Part shown: positions 16,750 to 25,896 of the stretch, in pieces
Layout: every line of letters begins with the position of its first letter
Position numbering within the stretch: position 1 is the first letter of the stretch
Source: Gammaproteobacteria bacterium
GTDB lineage: Bacteria; Pseudomonadota; Gammaproteobacteria; HK1
Direction of reading: 5' to 3'
Assembly (NCBI GenBank): GCA_021773795.1
Contig: JAJFJT010000028.1
Span: 1-64,000 of the forward strand
DNA length: 64,000 nucleotides
Translations under genes and position numbers: made by a program
Notes under the pieces: generated by a model
Databases searched by the model: none
What the model saw: the letters and a program-made list of their open reading frames with translations, nothing else
What the model was told of the DNA's origin: nothing

Positions 16750-18990
16750 TCACTTGGTCTGGTGGGTGAAGACCCCATCCCAATCGCTCCCGGGCGACTC
16801 TGCCCGGAAATGGGCAATACGCTCGGCATAGAGGTGGTACAGACCCCGTTCTGTGGTCTGCTGGAGATTGAGGAACTGGATCTCCGCCATATCCCAACTC
16901 TGCTGACGATAGAGTTTCAAGGCCTGTCGGTAGAGTTTTAGTTCATTGTGCAGCTCTTTGGATACCTCATCCTTCGGTCCCAGCGGCTCATAGATAGTAA
17001 CCGGCTTATCCTTCCCCTTCACTCGAACCTTATCCAACTCCCGGAATGCATAGCCTGACACTTCTGCCCGGGTGGTCTCATTGACGATCATATCCACCCC
17101 GTACTGCTTGGTCAGCCCCTCCAGACGTGAACCCAGATTGACCGCATCACCGAGCACGGTATAGGCCATGCGAAATTCGGATCCCATGTTGCCCACGCTC
17201 ATGGAGCCGGTATTGACCCCCACACCGATACGAATCTCTGGCCAACCCCGGGACTTGAACTCTGCATCCATGGATTTCAGCGTCGCCAGCATATCCAACC
17301 CAGCCTCCAGCGCATGCAGGGCATGCTCCGGATCGTGCAAGGGCGCACCCCAGAAACACATCACGGCATCCCCCATGTACTTATCGATGGTGCCCCGATG
17401 ATTGTGAATGACCCGCGTCATCGGGGTCAGAAACTCACTCATGAGCTGCGTGAGCTCCTGTGGATCCAGGCCTTCTGAAATGGTGGTAAAGCCACGCACA
17501 TCGGTAAACAGCACGCTCATCTCTCGGCTCTCACCTTCCAGCGAGAAGGCATCCGGGTCACCACTCATCTCATCTACCAGCTCAGGCGGTATGTATTGAC
17601 CAAACAGGCCAGCCAGTTGCCGTTTTCCCCGGGACTCGACAAAGTAGCCGTAAGACATATTGAACAGAAACAACAGCAGCACCATCAACAGGGTCGAGGC
17701 AATGGGCACCACCAGATTTCCATGTTCCCAGATAAGCAGGTTGGCCTTGCCCACCACCAACAGCAACGCCAACGTCGCCAAAGCGGCTCGTAACGGCCCC
17801 ATGAGCGGCAAGGCAATAATCATCAACAGGCCCGAAAGCACCAGGATGACGACCTCTGCCCCCAGAGTGTAGGCCGGATTTTCGCGCAGATTATTTTCCA
17901 GGATGCCGGCAATCAGATTGGCGTGGATTTCCACTCCCGGGAATATCCGTTGCACTGGCGAGGCCCTCAGATCAAGCAGACCGGGGGCCGAGGTACCCAC
18001 CAGCACAATGGCATTTTTTAGCTGTGCCGCATTCGCCTCGCCATTAAGCACGTCGGTCGCTGAAATATAGGGAAAACTGCCTTGTTTGCCACGGTAAGGC
18101 ACCAGAGTTCGTACTTGCTCATCCACCGGAACGACCCGGTCGCCAACCTGCAACCATTCCAGACCGGAATAACCCTTACCTACCCGTCCCTCGGTCGCGA
18201 AACCCGGCTCCACCCGGTCCACGCCCAGATAGGTGCGCGCTATCTTGAGTGCAAGAGATTCATAGTAAGCACCCTCGAATTCATAGATCATCGGAACCCG
18301 GCGCACGATACCGTCTGCATCCACAAAGGGATTGAAATGACCGGCACCCAGGGCCTTGGACTGAAGTGCTTCCAGGTTCGCCCCATAACCCCGAGCGCCA
18401 ATAAATTTGACCTTACGGCCCGTAAAGGCTCCGGCGGCGAAGGTAGCTTGGGGCAGACTGCCACTGGCAAGGGACTCCTCTGACTCACCCGCATCACTGA
18501 AGTAGTATCCAAGGATGACCCGGCGGTTCTCCATACTACTGGCAAACAGGGCATCCCGGTCCATTTGTGGGCGCACTGCTTCGAGATGCTGGCGAAAACG
18601 CTCATCCCCCTTGAAGGCCCCCTCGGAAAGCGCCTCCAGCACCTTGAAACCAGAGCTCTCATCCGGTTCCGCGAAGACCACGTCGAAGCCTACGAGATTG
18701 ACCCCGTAACGATCGAACAGCAGATCCATGAGCCGCGCAAGCTTGTCCCGACCCCAGGGCCAACGACCCTCTGCAGCGAGACTCTTCTCATCGATATCGA
18801 GGATAACAATGCCGCCGGGATGGGGCTTGTCGGGCATGGTGAAGCGCAGCCGTTCATCGTAGGCCTTGTGCTCCAGAGTGTTAATAAAACCCCACTCCTG
18901 GTAGCCAGAAACGTGACCGAGAAAAAACAGCAGAATGAGAAGACTAAGTCCCATGCGCGCCGCATGGTGTTTGAATAACTCCAGTATCAC
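16750..18990 (-). CDS. CHASE2-sensor class III adenylate/guanylate cyclase
   Basis: A 746-residue membrane cyclase. One N-terminal helix, an extracytoplasmic CHASE2 domain (IVILDIDEKSLAAEGRWPWG near its start), three membrane helices (about 385-460) and a C-terminal class III catalytic domain: metal Asp in FTDVRGFTT and DKYMGDAVMCFWG, then YTVLGDAVNLGSRLE with the transition-state Asn and Arg. The Lys/Asp pair favours ATP, hence cAMP. GTG at 18990 is chosen because AGGAGGAAG lies 5 bases upstream; a longer frame to 19047 has no such site. It converges on the kinase-phosphatase-FHA genes and shares their sensor type. Confidence 0.94.
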   Translation of the reverse strand: MILELFKHHAARMGLSLLILLFFLGHVSGYQEWGFINTLEHKAYDERLRFTMPDKPHPGGIVILDIDEKSLAAEGRWPWGRDKLARLMDLLFDRYGVNLVGFDVVFAEPDESSGFKVLEALSEGAFKGDERFRQHLEAVRPQMDRDALFASSMENRRVILGYYFSDAGESEESLASGSLPQATFAAGAFTGRKVKFIGARGYGANLEALQSKALGAGHFNPFVDADGIVRRVPMIYEFEGAYYESLALKIARTYLGVDRVEPGFATEGRVGKGYSGLEWLQVGDRVVPVDEQVRTLVPYRGKQGSFPYISATDVLNGEANAAQLKNAIVLVGTSAPGLLDLRASPVQRIFPGVEIHANLIAGILENNLRENPAYTLGAEVVILVLSGLLMIIALPLMGPLRAALATLALLLVVGKANLLIWEHGNLVVPIASTLLMVLLLFLFNMSYGYFVESRGKRQLAGLFGQYIPPELVDEMSGDPDAFSLEGESREMSVLFTDVRGFTTISEGLDPQELTQLMSEFLTPMTRVIHNHRGTIDKYMGDAVMCFWGAPLHDPEHALHALEAGLDMLATLKSMDAEFKSRGWPEIRIGVGVNTGSMSVGNMGSEFRMAYTVLGDAVNLGSRLEGLTKQYGVDMIVNETTRAEVSGYAFRELDKVRVKGKDKPVTIYEPLGPKDEVSKELHNELKLYRQALKLYRQQSWDMAEIQFLNLQQTTERGLYHLYAERIAHFRAESPGSDWDGVFTHQTK

Positions 18991-19045
18991 CGCTGCTTCC
19001 TCCTGGAAATCTCGACGGCAGCCAATATACACCACCTGCCAAAGC

Positions 19046-19072
19046 AATCAATGGGGTCAGACTCGATTGATT
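19046..19072 (+). repeat. RAYT-flanking 27-bp repeat, left copy
   Basis: A 27-bp sequence with core GGGGTCAGACTCGATTG between AATCAAT and ATTGATT-type arms. It is the exact reverse complement of 19835-19861. The two copies bracket the transposase gene. Confidence 0.9.
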
Positions 19073-19124
19073 GCCGACTCGCGTTACCGTACCATAGCCG
19101 ACCTATCTCATCGGATACGCCTCC

Positions 19125-19850
19125 ATGGCCCGACTACCCCGCTTCGTGTTGCCAGGACACCCACAGCATGTCGTGCTTCGTGGTAATAATCGGGAGCCTA
19201 TCTTCCACGCTGAGGCGGACTATCGGTTCTATCTGGAAAAACTTAAACAAGCCTGTGACAAACATGACTGCGCCGTACACGCCTATGCCTTAATGACCAA
19301 CCATGTCCATCTGCTGCTCACACCCTACAAAAATGATGGGCTACCCAAAACCATACAAATGCTTGGACGCTACTACGTCCAGTACTTTAATTATCGCTAT
19401 AAACGGACGGGAACTTTATGGGAAGGACGCTACAAGGCCACGTTAATAGACAGCGATGCCTATGCACTAACCTGCTACCGCTATATTGAACTCAACCCCG
19501 TCCGGGCTGCCGGGATGGTTAGCCATCCCAGCGAATACGCTTGGTCTAGCTATCGGTGCAACGCCTTGGGAGAAGCTGATTCACTGGTCGTTCCCCATGA
19601 ACTATACCAATCCCTCGGCGGTTCAAATTCGGAACGCCAAGGAGCCTACCGTGCCCTATTCCGAGCGCATATTGCTGATAAAACATTGGACGAAATCAGA
19701 GAGGCCACCAATAAAGCCTGGGTACTGGGCAGTGGCCAGTTCAAGGATAAAATAGACGCTCAACTCAATCGAGCCTCCGCCCCCAGAGCAAGGGGCGGAG
19801 ATCGAAAGTCAGATCAATATCAGGCTGGCAAGAGAATCAATCGAGTCTGA
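19125..19850 (+). CDS. REP-associated tyrosine transposase (RAYT, Y1/HUH type)
   Basis: A 241-residue IS200-like transposase. The family N-terminus MARLPRFVLPGHPQHVVLRG is followed by the HUH metal-binding motif H60-V-H62 (MTNHVHLLLTP), then YNRYKRTGTLWEGRYKATLI-type conserved residues and YRYIELNPVRAAGMV; the catalytic Tyr is expected near residues 113-120. Such enzymes cut and join single-stranded REP palindromes and usually exist once per genome rather than as true insertion sequences. The gene is bracketed by perfect 27-bp inverted repeats and its stop codon lies inside the right one. Confidence 0.95.
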   Translation: MARLPRFVLPGHPQHVVLRGNNREPIFHAEADYRFYLEKLKQACDKHDCAVHAYALMTNHVHLLLTPYKNDGLPKTIQMLGRYYVQYFNYRYKRTGTLWEGRYKATLIDSDAYALTCYRYIELNPVRAAGMVSHPSEYAWSSYRCNALGEADSLVVPHELYQSLGGSNSERQGAYRALFRAHIADKTLDEIREATNKAWVLGSGQFKDKIDAQLNRASAPRARGGDRKSDQYQAGKRINRV

Positions 19851-19861
19851 CCCCATTGATT
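19835..19861 (-). repeat. RAYT-flanking 27-bp repeat, right copy
   Basis: Exact inverted copy of 19046-19072. It holds the stop codons of two genes on opposite strands: TGA of the RAYT (19848-19850) and TGA of the PEP-CTERM gene (19837-19839). Confidence 0.9.
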
Positions 19862-20532
19862 CTCCATTGATTCTTGCGCGACACACCGATAGAAATTATT
19901 CCCAAAATCACAAGCAGCAGACTTGTGGGCTCAGGCACGTTGGCAGGCAACCCTGCAACTGTCAGATCCCAAGAATAGTTCCAGCCAACACGACCTGACC
20001 CCGCAAAGCCGAGACTCGCCGCTTCGGCGTACATTAAGTACGTCCCTGCGGAAAGTGTGATCGCTGGAATGTAGTTGTAAGAACCATTCACAAGAGGCGT
20101 AATAAATCCAGGATTTGCGGGTGAGCCCGTTCCTGTTTCATCCCAAATTCTAAAATCCACACCTACAGCGGAGTTGGTCTGAATCAAGTCAGTTACGGTG
20201 TATTGAAACGCGACCGTTGCAGTATCAGACAATGAAAATGTGAAGTGATCTCTTTCCCAGGTAAAAGGTGTCCCGCTTCGGGGATCATCCTTTTGAAAAA
20301 AGCTTGATCCCAATATTAGATTGGAACCATTGCTGAGCGCACCCACCGCTGTTCCGGTGTTAAGGGCACTAATACCGGATGACGGTGTAAAACCTGAAAG
20401 ATCTCCGTTTACTGCTTCGTCATATATGACACCTGCCGTGGCGTGGGTCGCGTGTAATAGGAAAGTTATGAAAATGATACGGGTTATAAAAGTTTGCTTT
20501 GCCATTGAGGCAAGGGCTCGCAAGTAGTCCAT
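19837..20532 (-). CDS. PEP-CTERM sorting-domain exported protein
   Basis: A 231-residue exported protein. A signal peptide is seen near ITRIIFITFLLHATHATAG, then a beta-rich domain of unknown function, and a C-terminal VPEPTSLLLVILGIISIGVS plus basic residues: the PEP-CTERM signal recognised by exosortase (EpsH/XrtA), which sends proteins to the cell surface or matrix. ATG at 20532 has AAGGAC 7 bases upstream; an in-frame extension to 20595 only reads through a repeat. The last ten residues (RINGVRLD region) are encoded by the RAYT-flanking repeat, so the native C-terminus has been replaced. No exosortase gene is in the window. Confidence 0.88.
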   Translation of the reverse strand: MDYLRALASMAKQTFITRIIFITFLLHATHATAGVIYDEAVNGDLSGFTPSSGISALNTGTAVGALSNGSNLILGSSFFQKDDPRSGTPFTWERDHFTFSLSDTATVAFQYTVTDLIQTNSAVGVDFRIWDETGTGSPANPGFITPLVNGSYNYIPAITLSAGTYLMYAEAASLGFAGSGRVGWNYSWDLTVAGLPANVPEPTSLLLVILGIISIGVSRKNQWRINGVRLD

Positions 20533-20555
20533 TGATAGTCCTTTATAGTCAGCGT

Positions 20556-20580
20556 TCAATGGGGTCAGACTCGATTGATT
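20556..20580 (+). repeat. RAYT-flanking repeat, third copy
   Basis: Twenty-five bases identical to the left copy (19046-19072), same orientation, 24 bases upstream of the PEP-CTERM start. The PEP-CTERM gene is thus bracketed by the same repeat as the RAYT gene. Confidence 0.88.
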
Positions 20581-20595
20581 TTCATCGTCAAGCAT

Positions 20596-20997
20596 TTCAT
20601 TTGCCTGCGAGGACTCGTCTCAAGCCTTCACCTCACAATCCTATAGGCAAAAAAAGGGCCAACTATATAATATTCTTATTTTTCAATCTATTACGTTAAC
20701 CCCGCTATAGGAGCGGGATTAAACTGTAAAAATATCTGACACTTTTCGAGTGTTTTTAGACTGAAATTCCTGAATAACGCCATCTTTTTAGAGAGGTTTG
20801 TGATTAAACTGTTGGAATTCCAATAGTTGGAATAGAAACAGACCAGTAAAAAATCCTGACAAAGGGCAAGGTTGTTAAAAAGGCGGAGGCAGATGAGGCC
20901 TCAGCATAGCCGCTCCCGGACTTCCTGCCCTCCGCGACATAAATCCATCCGTGGATAAAAGCTCACCCCTGTGCAAAACGCACAAGATTGATCCGCC
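20596..20997. other. 402-bp region without a gene
   Basis: AT-rich compared with its surroundings. It holds a small hairpin CCCGCT-ATAGG-AGCGGG at 20701-20717, a repeated TTGGAAT/ATTCCAA motif near 20812-20832 and a degenerate REP-like unit at 20909-20950. I see no credible coding frame and no clear promoter. Confidence 0.6.
20909..20950 (-). repeat. REP-like unit (type III), degenerate
   Basis: On the minus strand: GGATGGATTTATGTCGCGGA followed by a GGGCAGGAAGTCC...GAGCGGC arm. Matches the consensus GGATGGNNTTATGTCGCGAA but with diverged inner stem. Just downstream of the DUF1841 gene. Confidence 0.6.
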
Positions 20998-21441
20998 CTA
21001 CGAAAAGTCTCCGTTCCGCCCCAAACGCCGAATACAAGCAAGATAGCGCGCTTCGTCCGGTGCTTCGCTGCGGGTTTGGGCTCGGGAAAGGCAAGCCCCA
21101 AGACACTCCATCATGGCGTGCTCAAGGTCATGGGCATCGCCGTGTTTCGGGAGCAGGCTTTGGTAAGCAGTACATATCCCTGGGGGGCGGTCGGCCTGTA
21201 GTTGTTCACGGATGGCGATGTGCATGCCGAGATGGAGGAAGGGATTCGACTCCCCCGCGGCACCGTGAAACTCCCGCTCCAGTGCGGCCTCACCGAACAA
21301 ATCTGCGTGATACTCCGGATGCTCTTCCAGCACCCCGGCCACCAGCGCCTCCAGGGGTTCCAGTGGGGCCTCATGCTGGTGCTTGTTCCAGGTCTCCGAG
21401 AAGAAGCGGCGCATGCTGGTACGATCATTCTGAAAAAGCAT
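20998..21441 (-). CDS. DUF1841 family protein
   Basis: A 147-residue protein, MLFQNDRTSMRRFFSETWNK at the start, then HPFL-like NPFLHLGMHIAIREQL and HDLEHAMMECLG, the marks of the DUF1841 family, whose function is unknown. Its His/Glu-rich pattern (H...E...H) could bind metal, but this is only suggestive. ATG at 21441 follows the nth stop by 5 bp, so it is in the metG-ferredoxin-nth transcription unit. A reading frame extending to 21549 would overlap nth and is not likely. Confidence 0.85.
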   Translation of the reverse strand: MLFQNDRTSMRRFFSETWNKHQHEAPLEPLEALVAGVLEEHPEYHADLFGEAALEREFHGAAGESNPFLHLGMHIAIREQLQADRPPGICTAYQSLLPKHGDAHDLEHAMMECLGACLSRAQTRSEAPDEARYLACIRRLGRNGDFS

Positions 21442-21446
21442 CGGCG

Positions 21447-22079
21447 CTACTCCGGCTTGTCTTTGAAGCGGCAGAGGTCTTCCACCAAACAGGCGCCACA
21501 GCGCGGCTTGCGGGCCACGCAGACATAACGCCCGTGGAGGATCAGCCAATGGTGGGCATGCAGGCGAAATTCCTGGGGAATCACCTTGAGCAACTTGTCC
21601 TCCACCTGCCGAACATTTTTCCCCGGAGCCAGCCCGGTGCGGTTAGAGACCCTGAAGATATGTGTATCCACCGCCATGGTGGGCTCTCCAAAGGCAACAT
21701 TAAGCACCACATTGGCAGTCTTGCGCCCCACTCCCGGCAACGCTTCCAGAGCCTTGCGATCCCGCGGCACCTCACCATCGTGCTGCGCCAGCAGCATTTC
21801 GCAGGTAGCCAGTATATTGCGCGCCTTGGTATTAAACAGACCGATGGTGCGGATGTGCGCCTTCAGGCCGTCCTCGCCAAGCGCCAGCAGCGCCGCTGGC
21901 GTACTGGCCTCACGGTAAAGCCCCCGGGTGGCCTTGTTAACACTGATATCGGTGGCTTGGGCGGAGAGGATAACGGCTATCAATAATTCAAAGGGGGTTT
22001 TGTAGATCAGCTCTGATTTGGGTTCCGGATCCTCCGCCCGCAAACGGGAAAAGAATTCGACGCGTGCTGCCAGCTTCAA
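21447..22079 (-). CDS. nth: Endonuclease III (DNA glycosylase/AP lyase)
   Basis: A 210-residue base-excision repair enzyme removing oxidised pyrimidines. The helix-hairpin-helix [17 protein letters not shown] holds the catalytic Lys, and [12 protein letters not shown] the catalytic Asp. The C-terminal 4Fe-4S loop is complete (C-x6-C-x2-C-x5-[18 protein letters not shown]). The start is TTG at 22079, overlapping the stop of the ferredoxin gene (TTGA). Length matches E. coli Nth (211). Confidence 0.97.
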   Translation of the reverse strand: MKLAARVEFFSRLRAEDPEPKSELIYKTPFELLIAVILSAQATDISVNKATRGLYREASTPAALLALGEDGLKAHIRTIGLFNTKARNILATCEMLLAQHDGEVPRDRKALEALPGVGRKTANVVLNVAFGEPTMAVDTHIFRVSNRTGLAPGKNVRQVEDKLLKVIPQEFRLHAHHWLILHGRYVCVARKPRCGACLVEDLCRFKDKPE

Positions 22080-22546
22080 AGTTTAGTGCCTCCCCTGGAT
22101 GATCTGCGCTGATCTAGCCGCCGGCCACGCACCCGGGCAAGCGCCGCCGCCACCGCCGCTTGACGCGCTGCCACCGAGTTGGTCCCGCTTTCCATCTTGC
22201 CCCGCCGTAGCCGTCGCGCTTCCTGTTCACGGTGCAAACGCTGGTTCCGCGCCTGATAACGCCAGCGTGCCATATTAGCGCCTGGAACCGGGCTATCGGC
22301 TCGGGGCAGCATCGCAATGCAGTCCACCGGACAGGCGGAGACACAGTGCTCGCAGCCGATACATTCCCCCTGCAACACCACATGCATCTGTCGTGGCGCA
22401 CCGAGAATTGCGTCTACCGGACAGGCCTTAATGCAGCGGATACAGCCGATACACCAGTCCTCGTCTACTTGCGCCAACAACGGAAGCGTTGCTCCATCAG
22501 GCAGCAATGCCTCCAGCTCTAACGCCTTAAGGATGAGATTTTTCAT
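22076..22546 (-). CDS. Short RnfB/RsxB-like two-cluster ferredoxin
   Basis: A 156-residue protein with two adjacent 4Fe-4S motifs, [16 protein letters not shown] and [16 protein letters not shown], most like the C-terminal half of RnfB/RsxB. The usual N-terminal membrane helix and the Cys-rich (CTRCGYPGC-type) domain are missing; instead there is a 30-residue leader ([16 protein letters not shown]). The C-terminus is very basic (about 60 residues rich in Arg). It lies between metG and nth, a known position for RnfB-like genes, where it may supply electrons or cluster chemistry to nth. Truncation of an RnfB gene is the alternative. Confidence 0.85.
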   Translation of the reverse strand: MKNLILKALELEALLPDGATLPLLAQVDEDWCIGCIRCIKACPVDAILGAPRQMHVVLQGECIGCEHCVSACPVDCIAMLPRADSPVPGANMARWRYQARNQRLHREQEARRLRRGKMESGTNSVAARQAAVAAALARVRGRRLDQRRSSRGGTKL

Positions 22547-22558
22547 GCGAAACGAATA

Positions 22559-24607
22559 CTATTTAATCCGCATGCCCGGCACAGCGCCCGCATCCGGAGC
22601 CAGCAACCATAAGTCATCACCACCCGGCCCCGCTGCCAGCACCATGCCCTCGGAGATGCCAAAGCGCATCTTGCGCGGTGCCAGATTGGCCACCATCACC
22701 GTATGCCGGCCAATGAGATCGGCGGGCTCATAGGCGCTCTTGATGCCGGCCAGCACGGTACGTTCTTCACCGCCAAGGTCGAGGCAAAGGCGAAGCAATT
22801 TGTCTGCCCCCTCCACCGCCTCGGCTGCGGCAATACGGGCGACCCGCAAGTCGATTTTGGCAAAGTCCGCAAAGCTGATTTCCTCAGCCAAGGGCTCATC
22901 CACCAACGGACCGGCAGCGGCAACCACGGCAGGCTCAACCGGCATTTCTTCCCGGGAAGCTGCCACCATGGCCTCCACCTGCGCATCCTCCACCCGTACC
23001 AACAGGGCCTTGAAAGGAGCGACCCGATGATTGAGCAAAGGCGTCCCCAATTGTGACCAGTCCAAAGCAGGTACCTGCAGAAAATCCTCTGCCCGCGCCG
23101 CCATGGCCGGCAATACTGGCTTGAGATAAAGCAACATAACGCGAAACAGATTGAGCCCCATGCTGCACACCGCCTGAACTTCAGCTTCCTGGTCTCCTGC
23201 CTTTGCCAGCACCCAGGGTTTTTTCTCGTCGATGTACTGATTGGCGCGATCCGCCAGCGCCATGGTCTCGCGTACCGCCTTGCCAAATTCCCGCCCCTCA
23301 AACAGCGCGGCAATGGGTTCTCCACGGGAAACGAAATGTTGGAACAGCTCTGGCTCGGCCAGTTCGGCGCTCAACATGCCGTCGAAACGTTTATTGATAA
23401 ATCCGGCGCAGCGCGAGGCGATGTTGACCAACTTGCCCACCAGGTCTGAATTCACCCGCTGGCTAAAATCCTCAAGATTGAGGTCGAGATCATCGATGCC
23501 GTTACCCAACTTGCAGGCAAAGTAGTAGCGCAGGTACTCCGGATTCAGGTGTTCCAGATAGGTCCGGGCACGGATAAAGGTGCCGCGCGATTTGGACATT
23601 TTCTGCCCGTCCACGGTAAGAAATCCGTGACAAAACACCGCGCTGGGGGCACGAAAGCCCGCTCCCATTAACTGCGCCGGCCAGAACAGGGTGTGAAAAT
23701 AGGCGATGTCCTTACCGATGAAGTGATACAGCTCCGCCTCGCTGTCCGCCCCCCAATAGGCATCAAAATCGAATTGATCATCGCGATCACAAAGCTGTTT
23801 GAAGCTCGCGATATAACCAATCGGCGCATCCAACCAGACATAAAAATATTTTCCCGGCGCATCGGGAATTTCAAAACCAAAGTAGGGGGCGTCACGGGAA
23901 ATATCCCAGTCCCGCAGACCGGTGGAAAGCCAGTCCTGCAACTTGTTGGCAATCTCCGGCTGCACCGGCGACACCCCGTCCTTGCCCGCCAGCCACGCCT
24001 CCAGCTCCGCACCAAAATCGGCAAGCTGGACAAAATAATGTTCTGACTCTCGTTCCACCGGGGTCGCGCCGGAGAGCACCGAACGGGGATTCTTCAACTC
24101 CGTCGGATCGTAGGTAGCGCCACAAACCTCACAGCTATCCCCATACTGATCCGCGGCCTGGCAACGTGGGCAGTCCCCACGGATAAAGCGATCCGGCAAG
24201 AACATCTCACGCTCAGGATCGTAGGCCTGGGAAATCGTACGGCGCGAGATATGGCCGCCGTCGCGCAGACGCTCATAGATGAGATTCGCGTACTCGCGAT
24301 TCTCTTCGGAATGGGTGGTGTGATAGTTATCGAATTCGATGTGAAAATCATCGAAGTCCGCCCGATGTTCCTGCCATATCCGCTCCAGCAAGGTCTCGGG
24401 GGAAATACCCTCGGCGTCGGCCCGCAGCATGATGGGTGTGCCATGGGCGTCATCGGCGCAGACATAGCAGCACTGGTGACCGCGCAGCTTCTGAAAACGC
24501 ACCCAGATATCGGTCTGCAAATATTCCACCAAATGGCCGATGTGGATCGGTCCATTGGCGTAGGGCAGCGCGCTGGTGACAAGAATGGTTCTCGATATAG
24601 CCGACAT
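22559..24607 (-). CDS. metG: Methionyl-tRNA synthetase
   Basis: A 682-residue class I synthetase charging tRNA-Met. HIGH-like [12 protein letters not shown] near residue 20, the zinc-binding [18 protein letters not shown] insertion near 145, KMSKS (GQKMSKSRG) and a C-terminal tRNA-binding (Trbp111/EMAP-like) domain starting at [14 protein letters not shown] are present. ATG at 24607 is chosen over the upstream 24655, because known MetG proteins begin just before the HIGH region. Divergent from apbC, as in E. coli. Confidence 0.97.
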   Translation of the reverse strand: MSAISRTILVTSALPYANGPIHIGHLVEYLQTDIWVRFQKLRGHQCCYVCADDAHGTPIMLRADAEGISPETLLERIWQEHRADFDDFHIEFDNYHTTHSEENREYANLIYERLRDGGHISRRTISQAYDPEREMFLPDRFIRGDCPRCQAADQYGDSCEVCGATYDPTELKNPRSVLSGATPVERESEHYFVQLADFGAELEAWLAGKDGVSPVQPEIANKLQDWLSTGLRDWDISRDAPYFGFEIPDAPGKYFYVWLDAPIGYIASFKQLCDRDDQFDFDAYWGADSEAELYHFIGKDIAYFHTLFWPAQLMGAGFRAPSAVFCHGFLTVDGQKMSKSRGTFIRARTYLEHLNPEYLRYYFACKLGNGIDDLDLNLEDFSQRVNSDLVGKLVNIASRCAGFINKRFDGMLSAELAEPELFQHFVSRGEPIAALFEGREFGKAVRETMALADRANQYIDEKKPWVLAKAGDQEAEVQAVCSMGLNLFRVMLLYLKPVLPAMAARAEDFLQVPALDWSQLGTPLLNHRVAPFKALLVRVEDAQVEAMVAASREEMPVEPAVVAAAGPLVDEPLAEEISFADFAKIDLRVARIAAAEAVEGADKLLRLCLDLGGEERTVLAGIKSAYEPADLIGRHTVMVANLAPRKMRFGISEGMVLAAGPGGDDLWLLAPDAGAVPGMRIK

Positions 24608-24675
24608 AAAGGTTGCTTCCGCATCAAAAGGGGCTGATTTTCCGTGTTTACGCACCTAAAAGCCACCATGATGCG

Positions 24676-24707
24676 CCCGCAATACAACCCAGCTAGCGGG
24701 CTTTTTT
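24676..24707 (+). terminator. Terminator-like hairpin in the metG/apbC divergent gap
   Basis: GCCCGC, a 15-base loop and GCGGGC followed by TTTTTT. It has terminator form on the plus strand but lies between divergent genes, 40 bases before apbC, so it could act as an attenuator of the apbC leader if transcription begins further left. Function unproven. Confidence 0.4.
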
Positions 24708-24746
24708 GTGTACAATTCCGCTCCCTGTTTCCCGCCGGAGCATCGT

Positions 24747-25838
24747 ATGTCCTCTCTATCGAAAGCCAAAGTCGAATCCGCATTGAAAGGCTGGACTGAA
24801 CCCAATCTTCAGACCGATCTGATTTCTGCCGGGGCACTGAGGAACCTTAGCGTGTCCGGTGGTGAAGTAGAGCTGGAATTGGAGCTGGGATTTCCAGCAG
24901 ACCGCTACGGCGCCGAGCTGGCAAAGCAACTGCGTGAGCTGCTCCTGGCAGTGCCCGGCGTTGACACTATCAAGATAGAGATAGACTGGAAGATCACCGC
25001 CCACACCACCCAGCACGGGGTTGAACCCATCACTGGCGTGAGCAATACCATCGCAGTGGCCTCAGCGAAAGGCGGGGTGGGGAAATCCACGGTAGCGGTC
25101 AACTTTGCCTTGGCGCTGGCCGCTGAAGGTGCCCGGGTAGGCCTGCTGGATGCCGATATTTATGGCCCCAGTCAGCCGCGCATGTTGGGCGCCGAGGCAC
25201 AACCGGAAAGCACCGATGGCAAAACCATGGAGCCGGTCATGAGCCACGGCATTCAGTCCATGTCCATTGGTTATCTGGTGGATGACGACAGCCCCATGGT
25301 GTGGCGCGGCCCCATGGTTACCCAGGCCCTGCAACAATTATTAAGGGAAACACGCTGGCGGGATTTGGATTATCTGGTCATCGACCTGCCACCGGGCACC
25401 GGGGATATTCAGCTGACCCTGTCCCAGCGGGTACCGGTCAGCGGTGCCGTCATTGTCACCACGCCCCAGGATATCGCCCTCATCGATGCCCTCAAGGGGC
25501 TGCGTATGTTCGAGAAGGTACAGGTGCCGGTACTGGGGCTGGTAGAGAACATGAGCACCCATGTCTGCGGCCAGTGTGGCCACGAAGAATCTATCTTCGG
25601 CCATGGCGGCGGCGCCCGCATGGCGGCAGACAACGGCGTAGAGCTCCTTGGCGAGCTGCCACTGGACATTCGTATTCGCGAAAATGTCGATAACGGCACC
25701 CCCAGCGTGGTCGCCGAACCCGATTCACCCGTGGCTGCTGAGTTTCGCTCCATCGCCCGCCGGACCGCAGCCAAACTTTCACAACGGCAGCGCAGTTATG
25801 CCCATGCGTTCCCTAAAATCGTCGTCAGCAACGACTAG
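24747..25838 (+). CDS. apbC: ApbC/Mrp iron-sulfur cluster carrier ATPase
   Basis: A 363-residue P-loop protein. An N-terminal MIP18/DUF59-like domain (residues 1-90) is followed by the deviant Walker A SAKGGVGKSTVAVNFALA, the Mrp signature LDYLVIDLPPGTGD and a CxxC pair (CGQCGHEE) that bridges a 4Fe-4S cluster between two subunits. It delivers clusters to apo-proteins in the cytoplasm. ATG at 24747 with GGAG upstream. The last 20 residues extend beyond typical Mrp. Confidence 0.95.
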   Translation: MSSLSKAKVESALKGWTEPNLQTDLISAGALRNLSVSGGEVELELELGFPADRYGAELAKQLRELLLAVPGVDTIKIEIDWKITAHTTQHGVEPITGVSNTIAVASAKGGVGKSTVAVNFALALAAEGARVGLLDADIYGPSQPRMLGAEAQPESTDGKTMEPVMSHGIQSMSIGYLVDDDSPMVWRGPMVTQALQQLLRETRWRDLDYLVIDLPPGTGDIQLTLSQRVPVSGAVIVTTPQDIALIDALKGLRMFEKVQVPVLGLVENMSTHVCGQCGHEESIFGHGGGARMAADNGVELLGELPLDIRIRENVDNGTPSVVAEPDSPVAAEFRSIARRTAAKLSQRQRSYAHAFPKIVVSND

Positions 25839-25896
25839 CAAGAACCTCATGTGGAATTATGCAACGTGAGGTTTTCACCCTGGCTTAGAGACCTTT

